Assembly: GCF_011947365.2 (NCBI RefSeq)
Contig: NZ_JAAVSH020000001.1
Location: 1,179,747 to 1,228,488, forward strand
From: an endosymbiont of Lamellibrachia barhami
GTDB lineage: Bacteria; Pseudomonadota; Gammaproteobacteria; Chromatiales; Chromatiaceae
DNA: 48,742 nucleotides
Direction: 5' to 3'
Part shown: piece by piece, positions 8,541 to 14,761 of the stretch
How the letters are laid out: each line of letters opens with the position of its first letter
Numbering within the stretch: position 1 is the first letter of the stretch
Position numbers and translations under genes: made by a program
The notes under the pieces: model-generated
Seen by the model: only the letters and a program-made list of their open reading frames with translations
Database searches by the model: none
Told to the model about the DNA's origin: nothing

Positions 8541-9146
8541 ATGACAGCAGAATCTCATAGAAATATAAATGACCCCAACCTATCATCCATCATCGAACTA
8601 CCGTACAAAGACAGCCCTCTATTAATTGCCTTGGGCGGAGTTGCCGGTAGGCGAGGACCACCTCCATTTGAGTTGTTCAATATAACAAAAAACCTAAAAG
8701 CCAACAAAATCTACTTACGCGACCTTGAGCAAGTATGGTATCAATCCGGTGTTTTCGGAATATCAACCAATATTGATGAAACCGCTTCATTTCTCAGGAA
8801 GATTATTGATGAGAAAGGCATTAATAAAGTGGCTGTGTTTGGTAATTCAATGGGTGGCTATGCAGCCATAATTATTGGTGTATTGATTGAGGCAGGTTGT
8901 GTCCATGCTTTTTCTCCACAAACCTTTATCCATAATCCAAGATATATAAGAAATAAAGACAAAATAAGATACTTGCATAATAAATTTTCTGATAAATATT
9001 TTGACTTAAAACCTGTAATCAAATCACACCGTAGTATTTGTGACATTAACATCTACTATGATAAGAATGAAAAAATTGACGAAACTCACGCAAGACATTT
9101 AATGAACATGAAAAATATTACGTTGCATCCGTACGATGAAGGCTGA
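8541..9146 (+). CDS. Alpha/beta hydrolase interrupted by an in-frame TGA
   Basis: The open frame encodes 201 residues of an alpha/beta-hydrolase-like protein: SPLLIALGGVAGRRG resembles an oxyanion strand, and VAVFGNSMGGYAA is the nucleophile elbow (GxSxG). The frame stops at a TGA (9144-9146) just after HPYDEG, but the next 46 codons in the same frame read HGLIRLLRDSGELNSIIAS and end at a TAG at 9285-9287. The His directly after the TGA sits where the catalytic His of this fold is expected. A one-base change or error (GGA to TGA) would explain this. The gene is clearly more AT-rich than its neighbours, suggesting transfer. The full gene would span 8541-9287 (248 residues). Substrate unknown. 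Confidence 0.7.
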   Translation: MTAESHRNINDPNLSSIIELPYKDSPLLIALGGVAGRRGPPPFELFNITKNLKANKIYLRDLEQVWYQSGVFGISTNIDETASFLRKIIDEKGINKVAVFGNSMGGYAAIIIGVLIEAGCVHAFSPQTFIHNPRYIRNKDKIRYLHNKFSDKYFDLKPVIKSHRSICDINIYYDKNEKIDETHARHLMNMKNITLHPYDEG

Positions 9147-9445
9147 CATGGTCTAATTAGATTATTGAGAGACTCAGGTGAACTCAATAGCATTATCGCT
9201 TCATCATTAAATACTCTACCTGGCAAACCCACGAACGTAGACATCAGTCATCGCCCCTCGTTTCTCGCTAAGTTATTGGGTCGCTAGTGAAGCGACCGGG
9301 GCAGCGTGACCACTTGATAGTGAGTCGTCGCACTCCGGCTATGGTGAAAAAGAGATCTGGATCTATCTGTTGGCCTAAACTACTTCAAGGATTTTAAAGG
9401 CAGGAATAGGCGCTTACTTCCATCTGCGATGTGGAAAAACCCATA
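9147..9445. other. Hydrolase 3' remainder and gap without a gene
   Basis: Bases 9147-9287 continue the reading frame of the hydrolase after its TGA. From 9288 to 9445 I see no convincing gene, RNA or palindrome. Confidence 0.5.
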
Positions 9446-9757
9446 ATGCCTATAAAAGGACACCGCCGTTTCATTGATGGCATCCACCACCATGGCGTAG
9501 ATGGCTATTTCGTCGCTTACGCCAAACCGGCCCTCAGACTGCAAAGAACAAAACAGAAAAAGGTGTCCAAACGCCGCTCAAAAGCCACGAAAGCCCGCCG
9601 CAAGGGCAGTGAAGAGAAACGTTGCTGGGCAAAGCGGAAGAAGCTGGAAAAGGTCGAAAAGCGCCTGCGTACCGGTTATAAGGCGAGTCAAAGCGACAAG
9701 TTGCATCGTCAGCAGGCTGATTACGAAGATTATCTGAAGCAGTTTTGTCGCACGTAA
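9446..9757 (+). CDS. Small, very basic hypothetical protein
   Basis: Not recognised. The frame (open from 9431, ATG at 9446) encodes about 103 residues: an N-terminal part with HRRFIDGIHHHGVDGYFVAYAKPAL, then a Lys/Arg-rich helical stretch (KKVSKRRSKATKARRKG, KRKKLEKVEKRL) with coiled-coil-like periodicity. There is no signal peptide and no clear ribosome binding site. The N-terminal globular-looking section is unlike random sequence, which is the main reason to keep it. It lies between a broken hydrolase and two MITE-like elements, so it may itself be a remnant or a passenger gene. It could bind nucleic acid, but this is speculation. Confidence 0.35.
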   Translation: MPIKGHRRFIDGIHHHGVDGYFVAYAKPALRLQRTKQKKVSKRRSKATKARRKGSEEKRCWAKRKKLEKVEKRLRTGYKASQSDKLHRQQADYEDYLKQFCRT

Positions 9758-9795
9758 AACCCAGGGTGTGGCCCTTACAGGCACCGGTGTCTAAG

Positions 9796-9940
9796 TAGTG
9801 TCCGTCCGGAAACAAGTGAATAATTGTAGCCTGGATGAAGCGTAGCGGAATCCAGGAAGATAAGTGGCTGATTCATACTCTGTTCCCGGATTACGCAAGC
9901 TCCATCCGGGCTACGGGAACTGATTTCCGGATGGACACTA
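9796..9940. mobile_element. MITE-like element A
   Basis: A 145-base non-coding element bounded by TAGTGTCCGTCCGGAAAC on the left and its near-complement ending GGACACTA on the right. The interior holds an imperfect palindrome (GTAGCCTGGATGAAGC with a later GCTCCATCCGGGCTAC). The same termini bound elements B (9943-10127) and C (34220-34347). No transposase is encoded, so it would be moved in trans. Confidence 0.65.
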
Positions 9941-9942
9941 AA

Positions 9943-10127
9943 TAGTGCCTGTCCGGAAACGCCGTTTTTTACCACGAAGCGCACGAAGTACACGCGACTG
10001 CATGGATGCAGGAGGTAGAGCAACGCAGGGAGCAGTTGCCGAAAGGTAATTTATTGGTAATCAATCTTTTACCTTGGCGCTCTTCGCGTTCTTTGCGGTT
10101 AGATATGGGGTTTCCGGACGAACACTA
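9943..10127. mobile_element. MITE-like element B
   Basis: A 185-base element two bases after element A, with termini TAGTGCCTGTCCGGAAAC and GTTTCCGGACGAACACTA (inverted). Its interior (ACCACGAAGCGCACGAAG, later ATCAATCTTTTACCTT and TCTTCGCGTTCTTTGCGG) is shared almost base for base with element C at 34220, apart from about 55 extra bases. CTAAG occurs just outside both ends of the A+B pair, possibly a target-site duplication. Confidence 0.7.
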
Positions 10128-10145
10128 ACTAAGCATTGTGGTGAG

Positions 10146-11210
10146 TCAACGCGTTTTAGACATCGCCACCAGCTTGTCCTGCACCGATGTGGTTACTGAC
10201 GTTTTGGTAAAGGGGACAAAGTTGCAGTGTTTGCAAAGGCCATCCTTTCTATCAAAGCCGACAAGTGAACGCCGCCATGCTACCGCATTGGCACTTGCGT
10301 AAATCAGAAAAATACTGCTTTGCGTATTCAAGTTGCCAATAATGCAATCTTGATGTTCAGGAATGTCAGAGCGCAGATTGCAGCATGGCATGACAGAACC
10401 GTTATAGTCGATATAGACGTGATAAAACGGTGACAAACATGGAGATGTGCGAACAGGTTGATTGGTGACCTCTACTGTTTCACCCCGGTTGCAGCCGGTG
10501 TTATCAAAGTTGCGTCCATAGATACGCAATGACATATCTTTGTAGTCTATATCTGCTTCCAAACGGTGGCCAAAAAGATCAACGGTAATTTTTGCTTTAA
10601 GACCAAGTTCGGCGAGCTTTTTTTGCATTCGCTGCCTAGTCTCCTCATGATCATATTTTTGGTTGCTGCGCAGATAAATCTGGATGTTCAGGCTGTTCAG
10701 CCCAGCGTCGTAAAGTTCATCAAGATACTCTTTTGTCAGGTAATCACCATTGGTATTCATGTGCAAAACTGCCTTCGGCACTAGACTGCGAGCCTGGGCG
10801 ATTTTGTCGATAATGATCCTGTCTGCCAGCGGTTCATTATAGCGGCTATAACTGATTTTCCTGTTGTAGTCGCACTGCCCCAGTTGCCTGAGGATGGATA
10901 AATATACATTATTATCCATATGATGCTGTGCTGACCGTCGGTCATATTCTGCATTAGGACAAAACCAACAAATCCGGTTGCAGTAGGAGAATACTTCTAT
11001 TTCAATCATGTCAACGGATCGTTTGAATAGGCTCATCGCTTTGTCATGATCGCCAAGAGGCGTAAAGTGATCCTGTTCAACAAAATCAAACGGAGTGCGT
11101 CCATGCTTGACAATAGAGGCAAAGGCATCGCGGACCTGCACCCCACCGACACGCCTGACCAAGTGCGCCAGTTGGCTTTTGACTCTGATGTGCCAAGGCC
11201 GTTTATTCAT
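10146..11210 (-). CDS. Radical SAM/SPASM-domain protein
   Basis: A radical SAM enzyme binding a 4Fe-4S cluster through SYCNRICWFCPN (Cys108, Cys112, Cys115 in numbering from an upstream ATG at 11303). MNTNGDYLTKEYLDEL and SLNIQIYLRSN follow, as expected for strands of the partial TIM barrel. The C-terminal part holds more Cys residues (SPCLSPFYHVYIDYNGSVMPCCNLR, then GLCKHCNF), the pattern of a SPASM domain with auxiliary clusters. The ATG at 11210 (MNKRPWHIR) is preferred because the 31 residues before it look unlike protein of this family; AGGGGA lies rather far upstream. There is no adjacent precursor peptide gene, so peptide maturation is unproven; sugar or surface-polymer modification is an alternative given the capsule context. 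Confidence 0.8.
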   Translation of the reverse strand: MNKRPWHIRVKSQLAHLVRRVGGVQVRDAFASIVKHGRTPFDFVEQDHFTPLGDHDKAMSLFKRSVDMIEIEVFSYCNRICWFCPNAEYDRRSAQHHMDNNVYLSILRQLGQCDYNRKISYSRYNEPLADRIIIDKIAQARSLVPKAVLHMNTNGDYLTKEYLDELYDAGLNSLNIQIYLRSNQKYDHEETRQRMQKKLAELGLKAKITVDLFGHRLEADIDYKDMSLRIYGRNFDNTGCNRGETVEVTNQPVRTSPCLSPFYHVYIDYNGSVMPCCNLRSDIPEHQDCIIGNLNTQSSIFLIYASANAVAWRRSLVGFDRKDGLCKHCNFVPFTKTSVTTSVQDKLVAMSKTR

Positions 11211-11330
11211 GGTCGATGTGATCCCCTTTTCGCATAATGAGTCTGTAGAAAAATAATTCTTGAACTGACAACTTCTGGTTACCCATTGTTTAGCTATTCT
11301 CAAAGACTTTCCATTGCTTTTCTACTCAGC

Positions 11331-11361
11331 TATAGACTAAACTAATAAAACTTAGTCTATA
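11331..11361. promoter_or_regulatory. Palindromic operator upstream of Phd-VapC pair
   Basis: TATAGACTAA at 11331-11340 and its exact complement TTAGTCTATA at 11352-11361 are separated by 11 bases, ten bases before the antitoxin ATG at 11372. This is the expected place for the autoregulatory operator of a toxin-antitoxin pair; binding is inferred. Confidence 0.6.
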
Positions 11362-11371
11362 TGAGGTCGTT

Positions 11372-11617
11372 ATGCACACTGTTAACATCCACGAAGCCAA
11401 GACGCATCTGTCACGGCTGATTGAGCAGGCCACCAAGGGCGAGTCATTTATCATCGCCAAGGCAGGTAAGCCGCTGGTCAAGGTTATGCCTTTGAGCGCG
11501 CCGGAGGCGGGGCAGGTAAAGCGGTTGGGCTTTATGGCGGGGCAGATTACTGTGCCCGATGATTTCGATCAGATGGGTAGCACTGAAATTGCGCTGCTTT
11601 TTGGTGATGAATCTTGA
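11372..11617 (+). CDS. Phd/YefM-family antitoxin
   Basis: An 81-residue protein starting MHTVNIHEAKTHLSRLIEQATKGESFIIAKAGKPLVKVMPL. This is a textbook Phd/YefM fold: N-terminal strand, helix with the EAKTHLSRLI motif, then a FIIAKAGKPLVKV beta pair. The C-terminal part (FDQMGSTEIALLFGDES) should bind the PIN toxin, as in antitoxins of the DPFDR-type VapC subgroup. AGG precedes the ATG at a workable distance. The stop TGA overlaps the TTG start of the toxin gene by four bases, giving translational coupling. Autoregulation is likely through the palindrome at 11331-11361. Confidence 0.9.
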   Translation: MHTVNIHEAKTHLSRLIEQATKGESFIIAKAGKPLVKVMPLSAPEAGQVKRLGFMAGQITVPDDFDQMGSTEIALLFGDES

Positions 11618-12000
11618 AACTTCTGCTGGATACTCATTTATTGCTATGGGCGGCAGGTGACCCTGACCGCCTGTCTGCTGATGCTCGTGGCATGATTAGT
11701 GAGGTAGAAAACGAGCTGTTTTTCAGTGCGGTCAGTCTGTGGGAGATTGCCATCAAGAGTGGGCTGGTGCGTGATGATTTTCAGGCAGATGCGCGACTCC
11801 TGCGACGGGGACTGCTGGATAACGGTTATAGCGAACTGCCTATTGGCAGCGAACACGTTGTCGCTATCGATATCTTGCCGCCGATTCACAAAGACCCTTT
11901 TGACCGCATACTTGTTGCTCAGGCAATGGTTGAGGGTATCACCCTGCTGACATCCGACTCTTTGGTGGCACAGTATCCTGGCCCTGTGAAGAGGGTGTAA
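11614..12000 (+). CDS. VapC-family PIN-domain toxin
   Basis: A 128-residue PIN ribonuclease: LLLDTHLLLWAAGD with catalytic Asp6, VSLWEIAIKSG with the conserved Glu, HKDPFDRILVAQAM with the third acidic pair, and LLTSDSLV near the end. The DTHxxLW start and DPFDRxLxAQA phrase define the subgroup usually paired with Phd-type antitoxins. The start is a TTG within the antitoxin stop codon. All catalytic acids are present, so it is probably active when its antitoxin is removed. Confidence 0.9.
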   Translation: MKLLLDTHLLLWAAGDPDRLSADARGMISEVENELFFSAVSLWEIAIKSGLVRDDFQADARLLRRGLLDNGYSELPIGSEHVVAIDILPPIHKDPFDRILVAQAMVEGITLLTSDSLVAQYPGPVKRV

Positions 12001-12110
12001 AGTACACCGGTGCCCGAGTCAAACCGCATCAACCCCGTCGTTGTTACCACTATTGTTTGCGCGGTTCGATTCTGCGCCTTCATCTGTGACCGTTGAATGG
12101 CCCTGCATGA

Positions 12111-12130
12111 TTAGCTAAGCTATTAGCTAA
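12111..12130. promoter_or_regulatory. Repeated TTAGCTAA operator
   Basis: The self-complementary octamer TTAGCTAA occurs twice (12111-12118 and 12123-12130), 12 bases apart start to start, 25 bases before the antitoxin ATG at 12155. This suggests two operator half-complexes for autoregulation of the pair. Confidence 0.5.
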
Positions 12131-12154
12131 TAAGTGATTTCCCGAGGCGACCAC

Positions 12155-12379
12155 ATGCAAGTCAATGTACACCAGGCTAAGTCCCAACTGTCGAAACTGA
12201 TTGAGAGGGCTTTGGCTGGGGAAGAGGTGATTATTGCCCGCAACAATAAACCTACGGTGCGGCTCGAGGTACTCCCCGAAGCTCGGGACAAACGCAGGTT
12301 GGGTGCTTTGAAGGGGCTGGTAAAGTACATGGCAAATGATTTTGATGAAACGCCGGATGACTTCAAGGGTTACATGTAG
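12155..12379 (+). CDS. Phd/YefM-family antitoxin
   Basis: A 74-residue protein from the ATG at 12155 (MQVNVHQAKSQLSKLIERALAGEEVIIARNNKPTVRL), preceded by GAGG at seven bases. The frame is open upstream to a GTG at 12134, but the family start is at MQVNVHQAK. The fold is Phd/YefM, with a C-terminal toxin-binding segment DDFDETPDDFKGYM. Its TAG stop overlaps the GTG start of the toxin gene by one base. It is similar in design but not in sequence to the pair at 11372-12000, so the two adjacent pairs are probably distinct insertions or an old duplication. Confidence 0.88.
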   Translation: MQVNVHQAKSQLSKLIERALAGEEVIIARNNKPTVRLEVLPEARDKRRLGALKGLVKYMANDFDETPDDFKGYM

Positions 12380-12765
12380 TGGACCTATTGGTGGACACTC
12401 GTGCCTTCATATGGATGAGCAGTCAACCCCAGCGTCTTTCACAAACTGCCTGGGCGCTTCTGGAAGATGAAAACAACGCCGTCTCCGTTAGTATTATGTC
12501 CTTTTGGGAGATGGCCATAAAAATCAGTCTTGGCAAACTGGATCTGGGTGCGGACTGGATGAGCCAGTTGCAGGGTTTTATGAGAGACAATGCTGTATCC
12601 AGCCTGCCGCTGCGCCCTGAGCATTGCACAACGCTTGGCTCTTTGCCCTTTATTCATCGCGATCCGTTCGATCGCATGCTCGTAGCGCAGGCACTGTCGG
12701 AGAAGTTGATCCTGATAAGTAAGGATGGAAGCTTGAGGGGGTACGAGGTCGAGGTTGTTTGGTGA
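12379..12765 (+). CDS. VapC-family PIN-domain toxin
   Basis: A 128-residue PIN protein: LLVDTRAFIWMSS with the first catalytic Asp (the usual His after DT is Arg), SIMSFWEMAIKISLG with the conserved Glu, HRDPFDRMLVAQAL with the third acidic pair and LISKDGSL at the end. It is predicted to be a magnesium-dependent ribonuclease controlled by the antitoxin encoded directly upstream. GTG start within the antitoxin stop. The active-site residues appear complete. Confidence 0.9.
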   Translation: MDLLVDTRAFIWMSSQPQRLSQTAWALLEDENNAVSVSIMSFWEMAIKISLGKLDLGADWMSQLQGFMRDNAVSSLPLRPEHCTTLGSLPFIHRDPFDRMLVAQALSEKLILISKDGSLRGYEVEVVW

Positions 12766-12815
12766 TGGAAAAGGGTCGGTGCTCTGAAGGCATCGAGCGA
12801 ATTCGGATCTACCCA

Positions 12816-13109
12816 CTATCTTTTTGACTGGCGTTTGAGATCGCGATAAAAGTTCTCATGCGGTCCGACTGTCTCGAGATAGATCAGTCGAACGCTGTCG
12901 TCGCAGGTGTAACCCAATAGATAGAGCTGATTCTGGCTGCGGAATTTGTAGACGAAGAGTTGCGACAGGTCGCCCTTTTTCTGCTCGCCGATAATATTGG
13001 GATTGGCCATGACGGCCTGCACAGCCTCGTCGACATCGGCAGCCACGTTGTCATGGAGTTTTTTGTAGATGCGGGAGAAGCGCCGGGTTTGCCGTACCTC
13101 CCAACTCAT
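12816..13109 (-). CDS. RelE/ParE-family toxin
   Basis: A 97-residue protein beginning MSWEVRQTRRFSRIYKKLHDN, with a central LSQLFVYKFRSQNQLYLLGYTCDD and the end LETVGPHENFYRDLKR. The order helix, helix, four-stranded sheet and the closing HENFYRDLKR phrase are typical of RelE-type mRNA interferases that cut at the ribosome. ParE-type gyrase poisons share the fold, so the exact target is open. The gene overlaps its antitoxin gene by four bases. It is the only toxin of this fold in the window; the others are PIN proteins. Confidence 0.88.
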   Translation of the reverse strand: MSWEVRQTRRFSRIYKKLHDNVAADVDEAVQAVMANPNIIGEQKKGDLSQLFVYKFRSQNQLYLLGYTCDDSVRLIYLETVGPHENFYRDLKRQSKR

Positions 13110-13330
13110 TTACGGGAACGCGGAACGAAAACTGTCGCTTCTTCTCGCGGTTCGGCTATCGCCATTAGACTTTCAGCGATGAAGCTGGCCGGCAAGTCCG
13201 GGTTGTCCAGCGCAGCACGCCCGACCTTGGCCCAAAACTCAATTTGCCCTTGCACCGTGCGGAATTCGGCTTTGGCTGTCGTCCTGGCTTGCGCTACGAG
13301 GGTGTCATCAATGCGAACGGATGTGCTCAT
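13106..13330 (-). CDS. ParD-like antitoxin of the RelE/ParE pair
   Basis: From the ATG at 13330 the product reads MSTSVRIDDTLVAQARTTAKAEFRTVQGQIEFWAKVGRAALDNPD. It has a ribbon-helix-helix-like start (SVRIDDTL) and a segment, RTVQGQIEFWAKVGRAALDNPDL, seen in ParD-like antitoxins. The frame extends upstream to 13369, with another ATG at 13345, but the family start MSTSVRID is favoured. The C-terminal part (EPREEATVF) would contact the toxin. An imperfect palindrome upstream (13355-13380) may be its operator. Confidence 0.8.
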   Translation of the reverse strand: MSTSVRIDDTLVAQARTTAKAEFRTVQGQIEFWAKVGRAALDNPDLPASFIAESLMAIAEPREEATVFVPRSRK

Positions 13331-13354
13331 TTCAGCTACTGTCATACTTGTGAC

Positions 13355-13380
13355 CGTGATTAACCACAATTGTAGTCACG
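13355..13380. promoter_or_regulatory. Imperfect operator palindrome of the RelE/ParD-like pair
   Basis: CGTGATTA at 13355-13362 mirrors TGTAGTCACG at 13371-13380 with one internal mismatch, enclosing ACCACAAT. It lies about 25 bases before the antitoxin start (minus strand). Confidence 0.35.
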
Positions 13381-13435
13381 CTCGGGATCATCTGCAACCT
13401 ACGAAGATAAAAAGGGTGCAGGCCTTTATCGATAT

Positions 13436-14761
13436 TCACGCCACATCCGAATGTTCAATACCCTTCTGTGCTGAATTGATATAGGCATCGAGGAGAACAT
13501 GAGGAGGGACGACTGGCATGTCTGTTGTTATTGAATGAGAAGCCTCTTCCGACGATGCCTGTGTGAGCTCTAATAGATGTTGGTAATCAATACCCGAATG
13601 ACTTTTTAGCCCTGGAGTTTTTCGATAGAAATTTCCGTTTATCTGGTTTTTTTCCATGAGGTGATTTCTGAATCGCTGATATAATTTTCTGTCAACTTTA
13701 CCCTGGGTTTTCCAGAACTCTTTCATATTCCCCTGAAACGTAAGTCCTGCCATATTGTAGATGGCATGGCCCGATGTCTTAACGGGTGTGCCATGTAATA
13801 TTGAGGATAGGCCTACCGTGCTATTTAACAGGACCGTGCCTTTGGCATGACCCAGCAGGGTGGGTAGATGCATATCATGGACATAGATAACCCGTGTTTT
13901 GCAGCCGTACCTGTCGGCAAGCTTGTGGATAATTCGGGTGTAGTCTGAGTAACCCCTGTCCAGTGGATGATGTTTGATCACCAGAAGGGTGTCTGTCGGT
14001 GCGTGTTTTGAAAAGGAGGAGATCACCCTCCTGATAAAGGCAGCTGCAGAGGGAACCGACGACCAGATTTTTATCTGTGCATCGTTATGAACCTGAAGCG
14101 GTACGAGGAAAAACCTCTTTGAATAGTGTGTGGTCAGTTGTTGTTGAACGCCACGTTCACAAAAACGGTAGTAGTATTTTCTGAATCCCCCTCTTACCCA
14201 TACTACCGCCTCGTTGTACCATTTGAATGGGCGATGGTGGATGTAGTCCGGAAAGTGACTCTGCCCAAGCCATCCCATAAAAAAATAGACGGCCGCATAC
14301 CAACCTGCATGGGCAAATGAGTAGGGGACTGATGCTGGCTGTCGTAATGCCTCTTCCTGGACATCTTGATATGCCTCTGGAGTGCGCGGAATGGATGAGC
14401 GTCCATTTACGCCATCTTTTTCAAGAGTGATGAAGTGAGGCCGGAGATAGCCCTCCTCAAAGACAAATACGTCAATGGAGAGCAAGCTTGCAACTATATG
14501 GGCTTTCCTGTGATATGAGCGTTCATCCCCGAACAGGTAGATGGTGGTGATTTTACAATCTTCCAGAAACTGCTTCAGAAACACCGGCCACTGCTCAACA
14601 GTGCCGGTGTAGTCCACACTATTCTCACCATTGAAGAAGAAGCGGTCACCCGCATTGAGGTTTATCTTGTAAACAGTATGCCCGGATTCTTCCAGGTCCA
14701 TGGCAAGGCGCTTGAAAAAAGGCCCCACTGGCCCTTGAAGCAGGAGAGTGTTACTTGCCAT
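13436..14761 (-). CDS. kpsS: Capsule polysaccharide biosynthesis protein KpsS
   Basis: A 441-residue protein starting SNTLLLQGPVGPFFKRLAMDLEESGHTVYKINLNAGD, with YLFGDERSYHRKA, then VFEEGYLRPHFITLEKDGVN. These are signatures of KpsS/LipB, a beta-Kdo transferase that begins the poly-Kdo linker joining group 2 type capsules to a phosphatidylglycerol anchor at the inner membrane. The later KHHPLDRGYSDYTR and TVLLNSTVGLSSI segments fit the nucleotide-sugar binding half of a GT-B enzyme. No signal peptide; cytoplasmic or membrane-associated. Its start overlaps the end of kpsC by 11 bases, so the two are translationally coupled. It is longer than some KpsS proteins, with a variable C-terminal tail. 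Confidence 0.9.
   Translation of the reverse strand: MASNTLLLQGPVGPFFKRLAMDLEESGHTVYKINLNAGDRFFFNGENSVDYTGTVEQWPVFLKQFLEDCKITTIYLFGDERSYHRKAHIVASLLSIDVFVFEEGYLRPHFITLEKDGVNGRSSIPRTPEAYQDVQEEALRQPASVPYSFAHAGWYAAVYFFMGWLGQSHFPDYIHHRPFKWYNEAVVWVRGGFRKYYYRFCERGVQQQLTTHYSKRFFLVPLQVHNDAQIKIWSSVPSAAAFIRRVISSFSKHAPTDTLLVIKHHPLDRGYSDYTRIIHKLADRYGCKTRVIYVHDMHLPTLLGHAKGTVLLNSTVGLSSILHGTPVKTSGHAIYNMAGLTFQGNMKEFWKTQGKVDRKLYQRFRNHLMEKNQINGNFYRKTPGLKSHSGIDYQHLLELTQASSEEASHSITTDMPVVPPHVLLDAYINSAQKGIEHSDVA

Noticed and set aside
9144-9180. Selenocysteine insertion at the hydrolase TGA
   Set aside because: No stem-loop of the bacterial SECIS form follows; only a short TCTAATTAGA palindrome without loop. The expected residue is Gly.
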